From contig NZ_CP186274.1 of assembly GCF_049331405.1 (NCBI RefSeq), forward strand, positions 7,192,001 to 7,256,000: a stretch of 64,000 nucleotides of DNA. The letters run 5' to 3'. The notes below the pieces were generated by a model. The model had not been told where the DNA came from, did no database searches, and was given only the letters and a program-made list of their open reading frames with translations. A program made the translations under genes and the position numbers. The number at the start of each line of letters is the position of its first letter. Position 1 is the first letter of the stretch. This DNA comes from PoT sp049331405 (GTDB lineage Bacteria > Planctomycetota > Planctomycetia > Isosphaerales > Isosphaeraceae). Shown one piece after another: positions 1-9,646 of this stretch.

Positions 1-1028
1 AAAACCTCATCCACCGACTCGGTGATGAACGGCGTCGTGTCGTAGACGATCGCGTATTCGAGCCCTTCCGGAAACCGGGCCCGAAGCTCGTCCATCTTGG
101 CCCGCACCAGGCGGGCGGTCTCGAGGGCGTTCGATCCCGGCCGCTGGTAGATCGAGAGGGCGACCGACGGCTGACCGTCCAGGGTACACGTCTGGTCGTA
201 CGCCTGGGCGCCGAGCTCGATGCGGGCGACGTCGCGGAGGCGGACGACCCGGCCGTCGCTATCCGTCTTGAGGATCATATCCGCGAACTGGTCGGCGTCG
301 GCGAGTCGGCCGAGGGTACTCATCGTGTACTGGAAGACCTGCCCCGTCGGAACTGGAGGCTGGCCGATCTGCCCGGCCGCGACCTGGGCGTTCTGCTGCG
401 TGATGGCCGAGACGACGTCGTTGGCCGTCAGGTTACGGAAGGCCATCTTCCCCGGATCGAGCCAGACACGCATGCTGTAGTCGCGCTGGCCCATGTACGT
501 GATGTCGCCGACGCCCGGCAGGCGGGCGAGCTCGTCGCGGAGCTGGATCGTCGCGTAATTACTCAAGTAGAGGTTGTCGCGACTCTTGTCCGGCGAGAAC
601 AGGTTGACGATCATCAGGATGCTTGGCGACTTCTTCTTGACCGTCACGCCGCGCCTCTTGACGAGGTCGGGCAGGATCGGCTCCGCCAGAGAGACCCGGT
701 TCTGCACGAGCACCTGGGCCATGTTCAGGTCGACGCCCAGGCGGAAGGTGATCGTCAGCGTGTAGTTGCCGTCGTTGGTGCATTGCGACGACATGTAGAG
801 CATGTTCTCGACGCCGTTGACCTGCTGCTCGATCGGAGCGGCGACCGTGTCGGCGACGACCTTCGCATTGGCACCCGGATAGAAGGCCGAGACCTCGACG
901 GTCGGGGGTGTGATCTCGGGATACTGGGCGATCGGCAGCGTCCAGACGGCGATGCCGCCGGCGAGCGTGACCACGATCGACAGGACCGAGGCGAAGATCG
1001 GACGGTCGATGAAGAAGCGCGAGAACAT
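1..1028 (-). CDS. RND (HAE1/AcrB-type) efflux pump inner-membrane subunit, C-terminus cut by window edge
   Basis: About 342 codons are present, from an ATG at 1028 to the left edge, so the C-terminal two thirds lie outside the window. The N-terminus has the family pattern SRFFIDRPIFASV, a first membrane helix, then PIAQYPEITPPTV and the porter-domain stretch PIEQQVNGVENMLYM. Such pumps export drugs or lipophilic compounds from the inner membrane or periplasm using the proton gradient, as trimers with an adaptor and an outer-membrane channel. The start lies 9 bases after the stop of a closely similar pump gene, so the two are tandem paralogues in one operon served by the adaptor at 5125-6411. 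Family assignment is firm; the substrate is unknown. Confidence 0.93.
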   Translation of the reverse strand, partial: MFSRFFIDRPIFASVLSIVVTLAGGIAVWTLPIAQYPEITPPTVEVSAFYPGANAKVVADTVAAPIEQQVNGVENMLYMSSQCTNDGNYTLTITFRLGVDLNMAQVLVQNRVSLAEPILPDLVKRRGVTVKKKSPSILMIVNLFSPDKSRDNLYLSNYATIQLRDELARLPGVGDITYMGQRDYSMRVWLDPGKMAFRNLTANDVVSAITQQNAQVAAGQIGQPPVPTGQVFQYTMSTLGRLADADQFADMILKTDSDGRVVRLRDVARIELGAQAYDQTCTLDGQPSVALSIYQRPGSNALETARLVRAKMDELRARFPEGLEYAIVYDTTPFITESVDEV

Positions 1029-1037
1029 ACTTGGGTA

Positions 1038-4000
1038 TTACCTCTTCTTCGCGGAATCGCCCGGGGTAGTGTTGTGGACGCCATTCGCCGCGGGTTGGCC
1101 GGCGTGGTTGCCCAGGGGGAGTTTATGGAGGCCATTCTTCATCGACGCGTCTCCCGACTCGCCGTTCGCGGCGGTCCCGACGACCTCTTCCGAGGTGTCG
1201 TGACCATTCGCCCCATTCTTCCCGTTTGCATGGGCGGGGGCGGGCTCGTTGTGACTCGCGCCTTCGGTGTGGATGACTTCGGGCTCGAGGGTCGCGGGCT
1301 CGGTCACGGTCGGGAGCGACGGAATCGCGGGCAACGGGGTCGTCACGGTCACCTTCTGACCGCGCCTGAGGATGCGGCGGCCGACGCGCCTCACGAATCG
1401 GAGAGCGAAGATGTCGAGCGTGACGGCCCCGATCCCCCGCATCAGCGGTGAGGACATGAATTTGGTCTCGCCGAGCCAGTCGATCACGAAGAAGAAGACG
1501 GGCGTCAGGAAGATGCCGAACACCGTCACGCCGAGCATGCCGCTGAACACCGTCGTGCCCAGGATGCGCCTCATCTCGGCACCGGCACCGTGGGTGATCA
1601 TGAGCGGGACGACGCCGAGGATGAACGCGAGCGAGGTCATCACGATCGGGCGGAGCCGCAGCCGGCAGGCCTCGAGGGTCGCCTGCCTCCGCGTGCTCCC
1701 CGACTCTCGGTTCGCCTTGGCGAACTCGACGATGAGGATCGCGTTTTTGCTCGCCAGGCCGACCAGCACGACGAAGCCGATCTGCGTGAAGATGTTGATA
1801 TCCGTCCCCGAGATGTTCACCCCGGTCACGGCACTCAGGAGGCACATCGGCACGACGAGGATGACGGCCAGTGGCAACGACCAGCTCTCATACTGGGCGG
1901 CCAGCACGAGGAAGACCATAACCACCGCGAAGCCGAAGACGACCATGGCGGTATTCCCGGCCTGCAATTCGAGGAAGGCGAGCTCGGTCCACTCGGTCGA
2001 CATCGACGGCAGCAGTTCCTTCTTCGCCAGGCCTTCCATGATGTTGATTGCCTGGCCCGAGCTGACGCCAGGCGCGGCGTTGCCGTTGATCGACGCGGCC
2101 GGATACATGTTGTAACGCGTCAAAATCAGCGGCCCATTCACTTCCCGGACACTCGCCAAGGTCCCGAGCGGGACCATGTCTCCTAGGGCATTGCGGACCT
2201 TGAGCCGGTGGACGTCCTCGAGCTTGTTTCGATACTTCGACTCGGCCTGGACGACCACCTGCCAGGTGCGGCCGAACAGGTTGAAGTCATTGACGTAGAG
2301 CGAGCCGAGGTATACCTGCAATGTCGAGAAGAGGTCCTGGAGCCGGACCTGCTTCGTCATGCAGGCGGTCCGATCCACGTCGACATAAAGTTGGGGAACG
2401 TTGGCCCGGAAGACGGCGAAGTTGCCCATCAAGGTCGGCTGCTGGTTCCCCTTCTCGACCAGATTCTCGGTCTGCCCCTGCAGGAGGTTGGCCCCCTGGT
2501 CGCCCCGATCCTCGACCATGATCCGGTACCCGCCGGCACGTCCGACGCCTCGGACGGGGGGAGGCCCGAACACCGTGACCTGCGCGTCGTAGATCTGCGC
2601 CCCAAACTTCTTGCGGAGCGTGTTCGCGATGGCCTCGCCGTATTTCTCGGGCTCGAGCCGCTTGGCGAACGGGTCGAGGATGACGAACATCGAGCCGAAG
2701 TTGGAGCCGAAGGCACTCAGCAGCAACGACTGCCCCGCCATGCTCTGGGTGTGCGCCACGCCCGGCAGGTCGAGTGCGATCTTCTCGATCTGCGCCATGA
2801 CCTTGCTCGTCCGCTCGGCCGAGGCCGAGTCGGGGAGCTGCACGTTGACGAGGAGGTATCCCATGTCCTGTGACGGGATGAATCCCCTCGGCGTGTGCGA
2901 GAACTCGCGATAGGTCAGGAACATCAGGCCGCCGTACCCGATGAGTACGAACAACGACCCGCGGAGCAGGAGCGAGATCGTCCGCGTGTAAGCGGTCGTC
3001 GCGAATCCGAAGACCTTGTTGAACAGGCCGAAGAAGATCACGAGCACGCGGTCGATCAGCTTGCTGATGAGCCAGCCGGCGATCAGCCCCAGGACGATCG
3101 CCAGGCTTTCGAGGAACCTCGGGTGATTCAGGACGTTCGTCAACGATTGGTTCGCACCCTGATGGAGCGGCAGCCGCTTCACCAGCGGGGCAAGCTTTGG
3201 CAACAGGTATTGCCAAGAGATCAAAGCCCCGGCGACCGCGTACGCGACCCGAGGCAGCGCCGTCGCATCCTTCCCCTGCCCCCGCGGCCTGAGCAAGAGT
3301 GCGGCCAGTGCCGGGCTGAGGGTCAAGGAGTTGAAGGCCGAGATCAGGGTCGAGATCGCGATCGTCAAGGCGAATTGTCGGAAGAACTGTCCGACGATCC
3401 CGGTGATGAAAGCACAGGGCACGAAGACGGCCGTCAGCACGAGGCCGATGGCGATAACTGGGCCCGAGACTTCGTCCATCGCCCGTATCGTCGCGAGCCT
3501 CGGCGATAAGCCGTGCTCGATGTGATGCTCGACGGCCTCGACCACCACGATGGCGTCGTCGACCACGATGCCGATCGCAAGCACCAGGCCGAAGAGCGTC
3601 AGGTTATTGATGCTGAAGCCGAAGACCGCGAGCGCGGCGAAGGTGCCGACGATGGCCACCGGCACGGCGATCAGCGGGATGATGGCCGACCGCCAGTTCT
3701 GGAGGAAGAGGAGCACGACCACCGCGACGAGGATGATCGCCTCTTGCAGGGTCTTGAAGACCTCCTGGATCGACTCGCGGATGAACGGCGTCGTGTCGTA
3801 GCGAATTTGATAGGTGACGCCGTCGGGGAACCCCTGCTTCAGCTCCTCCATCTTGGCCCGGACGAGGTCGGCCGTGTCGAGCGCGTTGGCGTCGGGGAGC
3901 TGGAAGATCGCCATGCTCACGGTCGGGCTGCCGTCGAGCCGACTACTGATGTCCTGGTTCTTGGCGCCCAGCTCGACCTTGGCGACGTCCTTGATCTTGG

Positions 4001-4784
4001 TCACACGGCCGTCGGGGGTCGACTTGACGATGATGTTCTCGAACTGCTCGACGGTGACGAGCCGCCCCAGCGTGCTCAATGGCACCTGGATCTGCTGCCC
4101 CTGGGGGATCGGCTCCTGGCCGATCTGCCCCGTGGCCACCTGCAGGTTCTGCTCGCGGATCGCCATGACGACGTCGCTCGCGGCCATGTTGCGCGACGAG
4201 AGCTGCTCGGGATCGACCCAGATCCGCATGCTGTAGTCGCGCTGGCCGAGCATGGTGACGTCGCTGATGCCCGGGAGGCGGGCCAGCTCGTCCTTGACGC
4301 GGAGTGCGGCGTAGTTGCTGAGATAGAGCTGATCGTAGCGGCCGGAGGGCGAGTTGATGCCGATGGCGAGCAGGATGTCGGGCGACCTCTTGCGCGTCGT
4401 CACGCCCGTCTGTTTGAGGACCTCCGGCAGATTCGGGATCGCGAGGCTGACCCGGTTCTGCACGAGGACCTGGGCCATGTTCAGGTCGACGCCGTGCTTG
4501 AAGGTGACGGTCAGGTTGTACGACCCGTCATTCGTGCACTGCGAGGACATGTAGAGCATGTTCTCAACGCCGTTGACCTGCTGCTCGATCGGCGTCGCCA
4601 CGGTCTCAGAAACCACCTGGGCGCTGGCGCCCGGATAGTTGCAATCGACCTGGACCGTGGGGGGGGAGATTTGCGGATACTGCGCGATCGGCAGCGAGAA
4701 GATCGCCACCCCCCCCGCCAGCGTGATGACGATCGAGAGGACGGAGGCGAAGATCGGCCGATCGATAAAGAAACGCGAGATCAA
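1038..4784 (-). CDS. RND (HAE1/AcrB-type) efflux pump subunit with extra membrane insert and long hydrophilic tail
   Basis: A 1248-residue RND transporter, longer than the usual ~1030-1050. I chose the TTG at 4784 because GGGAG sits 8 bases upstream and translation from it begins ISRFFIDRP, matching the neighbouring pump; the frame stays open upstream to 4949 but that extension is not family-like. Hallmarks include PIAQYPQISPP, the TM4 motif GIVVDDAIVVVEAV and GLASKNAILIVEFA in the second half. Two departures stand out. Residues ~498-590 hold about 90 extra residues with two added hydrophobic stretches, where AcrB has a short link. After the last helix there is a polar, Asn/Gly/Glu-rich tail of more than 100 residues. 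Probably exports lipophilic compounds with the adjacent adaptor. Confidence 0.93.
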   Translation of the reverse strand: MISRFFIDRPIFASVLSIVITLAGGVAIFSLPIAQYPQISPPTVQVDCNYPGASAQVVSETVATPIEQQVNGVENMLYMSSQCTNDGSYNLTVTFKHGVDLNMAQVLVQNRVSLAIPNLPEVLKQTGVTTRKRSPDILLAIGINSPSGRYDQLYLSNYAALRVKDELARLPGISDVTMLGQRDYSMRIWVDPEQLSSRNMAASDVVMAIREQNLQVATGQIGQEPIPQGQQIQVPLSTLGRLVTVEQFENIIVKSTPDGRVTKIKDVAKVELGAKNQDISSRLDGSPTVSMAIFQLPDANALDTADLVRAKMEELKQGFPDGVTYQIRYDTTPFIRESIQEVFKTLQEAIILVAVVVLLFLQNWRSAIIPLIAVPVAIVGTFAALAVFGFSINNLTLFGLVLAIGIVVDDAIVVVEAVEHHIEHGLSPRLATIRAMDEVSGPVIAIGLVLTAVFVPCAFITGIVGQFFRQFALTIAISTLISAFNSLTLSPALAALLLRPRGQGKDATALPRVAYAVAGALISWQYLLPKLAPLVKRLPLHQGANQSLTNVLNHPRFLESLAIVLGLIAGWLISKLIDRVLVIFFGLFNKVFGFATTAYTRTISLLLRGSLFVLIGYGGLMFLTYREFSHTPRGFIPSQDMGYLLVNVQLPDSASAERTSKVMAQIEKIALDLPGVAHTQSMAGQSLLLSAFGSNFGSMFVILDPFAKRLEPEKYGEAIANTLRKKFGAQIYDAQVTVFGPPPVRGVGRAGGYRIMVEDRGDQGANLLQGQTENLVEKGNQQPTLMGNFAVFRANVPQLYVDVDRTACMTKQVRLQDLFSTLQVYLGSLYVNDFNLFGRTWQVVVQAESKYRNKLEDVHRLKVRNALGDMVPLGTLASVREVNGPLILTRYNMYPAASINGNAAPGVSSGQAINIMEGLAKKELLPSMSTEWTELAFLELQAGNTAMVVFGFAVVMVFLVLAAQYESWSLPLAVILVVPMCLLSAVTGVNISGTDINIFTQIGFVVLVGLASKNAILIVEFAKANRESGSTRRQATLEACRLRLRPIVMTSLAFILGVVPLMITHGAGAEMRRILGTTVFSGMLGVTVFGIFLTPVFFFVIDWLGETKFMSSPLMRGIGAVTLDIFALRFVRRVGRRILRRGQKVTVTTPLPAIPSLPTVTEPATLEPEVIHTEGASHNEPAPAHANGKNGANGHDTSEEVVGTAANGESGDASMKNGLHKLPLGNHAGQPAANGVHNTTPGDSAKKR

Positions 4785-5124
4785 GGCCGTTTCTCCCGGA
4801 GATCGGCGGGTCGGGGCGAGCGTTGGAGCCGGCCCCACCGCCTCGAGATCGTTGCGGACGCGAGGACCCGCCGAGCTACCTTGCGAGCCGGCCCCGTCGC
4901 GACCGAGTCGCACGAGGCCTGGTTTCTCGATCCGGTTCGACCGCGCCACGCACCACAGAGACTCAGCGACGCCCGGCGAGGCCCCGTCCTGATGGAATCC
5001 TTGATTGGCTCATTTTCTCAAATAAGAGTCATTGCCGGTTCGGATTCGAGCCGGGGATTTCGCGTGTCGATGCGTGATTGCCTTGGGGCATCACGCATGA
5101 GGTTATGAACCGACGAACGGCAAT
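4785..5124. other. Intergenic region between adaptor and RND pump
   Basis: 340 bases inside an otherwise tight minus-strand efflux operon. The pump frame remains open through part of it (to 4949), but the predicted peptide is low-complexity and unlike RND N-termini, so I treat it as untranslated leader. No clear terminator or promoter was seen. Confidence 0.5.
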
Positions 5125-6411
5125 TTATCCCAGGGGATGGACGGCCTTGGCGCTCGGCTCGCCGGCCCTGTCTGCCCCCGGCTTCCCGGCGACGCCCGAA
5201 CCCTTCTTCTTGGGCTCTTCCTTCGGGGCGCCGTCCTTCTTGGATTCGCCCCCCTTGGCGGAGTCGGTGCCCTTGTCCTTCGCGGCCTCGGCCGGCTTGG
5301 GCTCGACCTTCGCGCCGGGCTTGACGCGCTGGAGGCCGCTGACGATCACCTTCTCGCCCCGCTTGAGGCCGTCCTCGATGACCCGCAGTCCCTCGTTGAG
5401 CGGGCCGACCTTGACCGGCCGATACACGACCTCGTTCTTGTCGTTAACCACGTAGAGGAACTTACGTCCCTGGTCGGTTCCGAGCGACTGCTCGGCGATC
5501 ATGAGGGCGTAGTGCGGTGTCCCGATCGGCACGCGCACTCGCATGAAGAGCCCGGGGGAGAGAACGCGAGGGACGTGGTTGTCGATGCTGCCGCGGACGC
5601 GAAGGGTGCCCGTGCTGGCGTCGACGCGGTTGTCGCTGAAGTTGATGGTCCCCTCATGCGGGAACCCTTCCTCGTCGGAGAGTGCGGCCTGGATCGGAAC
5701 CACCGCGCCCGACTCGCGCGACTGGATCTTGCCCTCGCGGATCAGGCGGCGGAACCGGAGCATGGTCCGCTCGTCGATGTCGAAGTAGACATACATGGGG
5801 TCGAGCGAGACGATCGTCGTGAGGGCGGTCGAGTCGGCCTGCACGAGGTTGCCCGGGTCGACCAGGCGGCGGCTAATCCGGCCGCTGATCGGGGCGGTCA
5901 CCTTGGTGTAGCCGACGTTGAGCTTGGCGAGGTCGCGATTCGCCTTGGCGATGCCGACCGACGCGTTCCCTTCGGCGAAGTCGCTCGAGATCCGCTCGAA
6001 TTCCTCGCGGCTGATCGCGCCTCGGTTGAAGAGGAGGTTGGCACGCCGGTTATCGGCTTCCAGGCGCTTCACCCGTGCCTCGGCCTGGAGGACGGTCGCC
6101 TCGGCCCGATCCAGTTCCGCCTGATAGATCCGCGGATCAATCTCGAAGAGGAGATCGCCTTCCTTCACCTCGGCACCGTCCTTGAAGTTCACCTTCTCGA
6201 GGTAGCCGGTCACGCGAGCACGAACTTCGACCGAGAAGACCGCGTCGGTGCGCCCGGTGAAGTCCTCGAACTCCGTGATCTCATCGGTCACGGGAGTGCT
6301 GACAAGCACGACGGGAGGTTTGGTCGGTGCTATCTTCGGCGGTTCCTGGGTGCAACCCGAGGAAACGAAGTAGCTTACGGCGAAAATCAAGAATGCGTGA
6401 TGGGATCGCAT
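5125..6411 (-). CDS. Efflux RND periplasmic adaptor (membrane fusion protein), lipoprotein
   Basis: A 428-residue AcrA/MexA-type adaptor. The ATG at 6411 gives a short hydrophobic leader ending in the lipobox-like VSSGC, so the mature protein is probably lipid-anchored and spans the periplasm between the RND pump and an outer-membrane channel. After it come the barrel-sandwich strands (EVRARVTGYLEKV), a long alpha-hairpin region, the returning lipoyl half (TAPISGRISRRLVDPG) and beta-barrel/membrane-proximal domains. The last ~45 residues are Lys/Glu/Pro-rich and probably disordered. First gene of the minus-strand operon that continues with the two pumps; no TolC-like channel gene is in the window. 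Confidence 0.93.
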   Translation of the reverse strand: MRSHHAFLIFAVSYFVSSGCTQEPPKIAPTKPPVVLVSTPVTDEITEFEDFTGRTDAVFSVEVRARVTGYLEKVNFKDGAEVKEGDLLFEIDPRIYQAELDRAEATVLQAEARVKRLEADNRRANLLFNRGAISREEFERISSDFAEGNASVGIAKANRDLAKLNVGYTKVTAPISGRISRRLVDPGNLVQADSTALTTIVSLDPMYVYFDIDERTMLRFRRLIREGKIQSRESGAVVPIQAALSDEEGFPHEGTINFSDNRVDASTGTLRVRGSIDNHVPRVLSPGLFMRVRVPIGTPHYALMIAEQSLGTDQGRKFLYVVNDKNEVVYRPVKVGPLNEGLRVIEDGLKRGEKVIVSGLQRVKPGAKVEPKPAEAAKDKGTDSAKGGESKKDGAPKEEPKKKGSGVAGKPGADRAGEPSAKAVHPLG

Positions 6412-7208
6412 CGATATCGCTCTCGCCTTCGACAAGATTGGCAGCCTAAAGGAAGGGCTGGGAACGGTATGGCCCCGCGTCGTTGCCGCCGTGCCGGCTG
6501 GGCGCCTTGCGGATTCAGCGGCCATCCCGCAGGCCTCTTCGGAATGGCTCGTCCGTCCGGAGAGTTCAAAACTTAGGATGATCGATCCGACTCCCCAGGC
6601 TCCGGAGGACCAACTGCAACGTACGTCCGGAGCGCAAACCCAAGCTCCGGGAACCGTTGGCGGCTCCGCCCGGGGGGGATGACGGATGTCTCTTCTGCGT
6701 GCACGCTCAAGCATCAGGGCATGATTCGAGTGTGGCATCGCCTGGGCGAGTCACACAAAAATTCTAGCACGGCCTCATAACGGGGCAATTCCTGCCCGAA
6801 CTGAGATCGGTGGAAATTGTTGTCCATTAAAGAGTTGCGATGTCCTAAAAATTATCGATAAAATGCGGCTTCTTTGTACCAATCACCCAGCTTATCGCGA
6901 TGAGGGAGCGGATGCATGGCCTTTCAAGGATGTTTGTCGCTCGATTGTGATTCCCTGATCGAGGTGCCCAGAGGTTGGCAGGCTTGTTCCTGGAGCCAGC
7001 CCTCCTTGGTTTTCCTCGGTTTAGGCGCAGGGTATGAGCCTGTCAGAGCCTGCGGTACGGAACTTGAAAGGCCGGCGGGATCCATCTTCCCCTGCAACCT
7101 TGGTATCGTTAAACTGTTACGTTCACCACTGGAGTAGAGCCGGTCGGCAGCCCCTTACCAACGGGAAGTGCCCGGCCGATGCTGGTCGGGAGAGTCTTGA
7201 GGACGACG
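6412..7208. other. Divergent promoter region between efflux operon and aroF
   Basis: 797 bases without a convincing gene. The part around 6760-6900 is distinctly AT-richer than its surroundings and contains the palindrome TTATCGATAA at 6852-6861, so promoters for the minus-strand efflux operon and the plus-strand aroF run are likely here. A 73-codon frame at 6916-7137 has no recognisable features. Confidence 0.5.
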
Positions 7209-8246
7209 ATGATCATCGTTTTGAAGCCAAACCCCACGCCCGAAGTGGTCAAGCACGTCCTCGAACGCATCGAGGAGATGGGTTTTACGCCACACTTGAG
7301 CGAGGGCGTGTCGAGGACGATCATCGGCGTGATCGGCGACGAGGAGAAGCTACGGGCCGAGCCGCTCCAGGCCATCGCCGGGGTCGAGCAGGTCGTCCAG
7401 ATCCTCAAGCCGTACAAATTGGCGAGCCGCGAGTTCCACGCGGAGCCGTCCGTCTTCGACATCAAGGGGATCAAGGTCGGCGGCGGCCACCTGATGATGA
7501 TCGCCGGCCCCTGTGCGATCGAGAGCGAGCCCCTGCTCGTCGAGATCGCCGAGGCCGTCCGCAACGCCGGGGCCAACGTCCTCCGCGGCGGAGCCTTCAA
7601 GCCCCGCACGTCCCCCTACAGCTTCCAGGGGCTCGGCGAAGACGGGCTCAAGATGCTCAGGGCCACCGGCGACCGCTTCGGCATGCCGATCGTCACCGAG
7701 GTGATGGATCCCAGGCAGGTCGACCTCGTCGAGCGCTACACCGACATCTTCCAGGTCGGTGCCCGCAACATGCAGAACTTCGACCTGCTCAAGGAGCTGG
7801 GCAAGACGAGGACCCCGGTCCTCCTGAAGCGCGGCATGAGTGCTTCGGTCAAAGACTTGCTCATGTCGGCGGAATACGTCCTGGCCGAGGGCAACCGCCA
7901 GGTCATCCTCTGCGAGCGAGGCGTCCGCACCTTCGAGGAGTCGACGCGGAACACGCTCGACCTGTCGATCGTGCCCAACGTCCAGGGGCTCAGCCACCTG
8001 CCGATCATCGTGGATCCGAGCCACGCCACGGGTCGGCCCGACCTGATCCCGGCCATGGCCCGGGCGTCGGTCGCCGCCGGCTGCGACGGCGTCCATATCG
8101 AGGTCCACTCCTGCCCGGAGAAGGCCCTCTCCGACGGCCCCCAGGCCCTCCGCCCGCCCCAATACACGAAACTGGTCGAGGAGCTGCGGCAACTCGCCGA
8201 GGTCCTCGGGAAGACGATCGACGCTTGTGAGGGAGTGACCGTTTGA
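7209..8246 (+). CDS. aroF: 3-deoxy-7-phosphoheptulonate synthase (DAHP synthase, type I-beta)
   Basis: Condenses phosphoenolpyruvate and erythrose 4-phosphate, the first step of the shikimate pathway. The ATG at 7209 is preceded by GAGGA with 5-base spacing; an upstream in-frame start at 7179 has no such site. The 345-residue product has a ~70-residue ferredoxin-like N-terminal domain (IIVLKPNPTPEVVKHVLER) and then the TIM-barrel catalytic domain with MIAGPCAIES, RGGAFKPRTSPYSFQG and VDPSHATG, typical of the I-beta subfamily. The N-terminal domain is usually involved in assembly and feedback control. The stop codon overlaps the start of tpiA by one base (TGATG), implying translational coupling. 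Confidence 0.97.
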   Translation: MIIVLKPNPTPEVVKHVLERIEEMGFTPHLSEGVSRTIIGVIGDEEKLRAEPLQAIAGVEQVVQILKPYKLASREFHAEPSVFDIKGIKVGGGHLMMIAGPCAIESEPLLVEIAEAVRNAGANVLRGGAFKPRTSPYSFQGLGEDGLKMLRATGDRFGMPIVTEVMDPRQVDLVERYTDIFQVGARNMQNFDLLKELGKTRTPVLLKRGMSASVKDLLMSAEYVLAEGNRQVILCERGVRTFEESTRNTLDLSIVPNVQGLSHLPIIVDPSHATGRPDLIPAMARASVAAGCDGVHIEVHSCPEKALSDGPQALRPPQYTKLVEELRQLAEVLGKTIDACEGVTV

Positions 8247-9028
8247 TGCGTCCTCTGTTCATCGCCGGCAACTGGAAGATGAATCCGTCGACCTCCGAGG
8301 CCGCCGTGGCCCTGGCGGAGGCGGTCAAGGCAGGCGTCGGCACCTCCGCCGAGGTCCGAGTGGCGGTCTGCCCCCCGTCGGTCTTCCTGCACCATGTGGA
8401 CGCGGTCCTCTCGGGCTCGCCGATCGGCCTCGGCGCCCAGAACATGCACTGGAAGCCCGATGGTGCCTACACCGGCGAGCTCTCCGGCGCGATGCTCCAG
8501 GACATCGGCTGCACGCATGTCATCCTCGGGCACAGCGAGCGGCGTCACGGCCTCCACGAGACCGACGCCCAGATCAACGCCAAGCTGCACGCGGCCATCG
8601 GCATCGGCCTGATCCCGATCGTCTGCATCGGCGAGACCCTGGAAGAACGGCAGGCCGACCAGACCAACGACGTGGTCGCCGGCCAGATGACCGGCTCCCT
8701 CGCCGGGCTCTCCCCCGAGCAGATGGCGGGCGTCGTCCTCGCCTATGAGCCCGTCTGGGCCATCGGCACCGGCCTCACCGCCACCCCCTCCCAGGCCCAG
8801 GCGGTCCACGAGTTCATCCGAGACTGGCTCACCAGCAAGTTCGGCGAAGCGACCGCGCAGCGAGTCGTCGTCCAATATGGTGGGAGCGTCAAGCCGGACA
8901 ACGCCGCGGAACTCCTCGGCGCACCCGACATCGACGGAGCCCTGGTGGGTGGCGCGAGCCTCAAGGCCGCCGACTTCCTCGGCATCGTGCAGGCGGCGCG
9001 GGACGTGACCGCCAAAGGGAAGCCCTGA
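8246..9028 (+). CDS. tpiA: Triosephosphate isomerase
   Basis: Interconverts dihydroxyacetone phosphate and glyceraldehyde 3-phosphate in glycolysis and gluconeogenesis. The 260-residue product shows all key sites: GNWKM with Lys11, the loop LGHSERR with electrophile His96, and AYEPVWAIGTG with catalytic base Glu168, followed by QYGGSVKPDN and the phosphate loop GALVGGASL. The ATG at 8246 overlaps the aroF stop, and GAGGGAG inside the end of aroF lies 10 bases upstream. Second gene of the plus-strand housekeeping run; secG follows after a 99-base gap. Confidence 0.98.
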   Translation: MRPLFIAGNWKMNPSTSEAAVALAEAVKAGVGTSAEVRVAVCPPSVFLHHVDAVLSGSPIGLGAQNMHWKPDGAYTGELSGAMLQDIGCTHVILGHSERRHGLHETDAQINAKLHAAIGIGLIPIVCIGETLEERQADQTNDVVAGQMTGSLAGLSPEQMAGVVLAYEPVWAIGTGLTATPSQAQAVHEFIRDWLTSKFGEATAQRVVVQYGGSVKPDNAAELLGAPDIDGALVGGASLKAADFLGIVQAARDVTAKGKP

Positions 9029-9127
9029 TCCGACGAGGTCCCGCCTCGCCCCCTCGGCTCGCACGCATCGAGGGCCGGCGAGGCGATTTTCGACCTCTTT
9101 CATGAACACTCTAGCAAGGACTCTACC

Positions 9128-9556
9128 GTGGGCATCCTAACCGGTATCTTGAACGCCTTGGCCGTCCTGGCGTCGGTCTTCCTGATCTGCCTGATCCTGA
9201 TCCAGCGCGGTAAAGGTGGCGGGCTCGCCGGTGCGTTCGGCGGCATGGGTGGCTCGAGCGCCTTCGGGACCAAGGCGGGCGACGTCTTCACCAAGGTCAC
9301 GATGTGCGTCGCCGCCTTCTGGATTGTCCTGAGCATGTTGATGGTCATCCTGGCCAACCGAGGCGGCGACTCGGCCTGGGGCAACGACCCGACCCCCGCC
9401 GCCAGCTCCAAGGTGAGCCGCGACTCGTCCGCCCCGGGCTCCAAGGCGACCAAGGGCCTCGACTCCGGCCCGGCGGGACTCCCCCTGCCCAAGTCGACCT
9501 TGCCCGCTCCCGCATCCGCCCCTGCCGATGCCCCGGCGATCCCCGCCGCCAAGTAA
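9128..9556 (+). CDS. secG: Preprotein translocase subunit SecG
   Basis: A 142-residue inner-membrane protein of the SecYEG channel, which assists protein export. It starts with GTG at 9128, with AAGGA 7 bases upstream. It has two hydrophobic helices (around residues 3-23 and 57-78) joined by the characteristic loop QRGKGGGLAGAFGG and GSSAFGTKAGD. The C-terminal half is a Pro/Ala/Ser-rich tail, longer than in E. coli SecG, as is common in planctomycetes. The tpiA-secG neighbourhood is found in many bacteria, which supports the call. Confidence 0.96.
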   Translation: MGILTGILNALAVLASVFLICLILIQRGKGGGLAGAFGGMGGSSAFGTKAGDVFTKVTMCVAAFWIVLSMLMVILANRGGDSAWGNDPTPAASSKVSRDSSAPGSKATKGLDSGPAGLPLPKSTLPAPASAPADAPAIPAAK

Positions 9557-9646
9557 TTTCGAGCCGCTCCGACCGGAGTCGGACGCCGACGATCGTTTCG
9601 CCTGCCGCGATTGTTTGACCACCTTGGTTTCCGCAACGAGGTCGCC

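Noticed and set aside
3513..5108. Long plus-strand open frame (531 codons) over the RND pump
   Set aside because: Antisense shadow of a conserved gene; the peptide is a run of Arg, Asp, Gly and His with no domain.
5137..6576. Plus-strand open frame (479 codons) over the adaptor gene
   Set aside because: Antisense of a firmly identified adaptor; composition dominated by Leu, Asp, Arg, Gly with no motif.
6852..6861. Palindrome TTATCGATAA in the AT-rich promoter region
   Set aside because: A 10-bp palindrome in AT-rich DNA is expected by chance; no second copy noticed.
6916..7137. 73-codon plus-strand frame upstream of aroF
   Set aside because: No ribosome site of quality and no recognisable features; likely chance.
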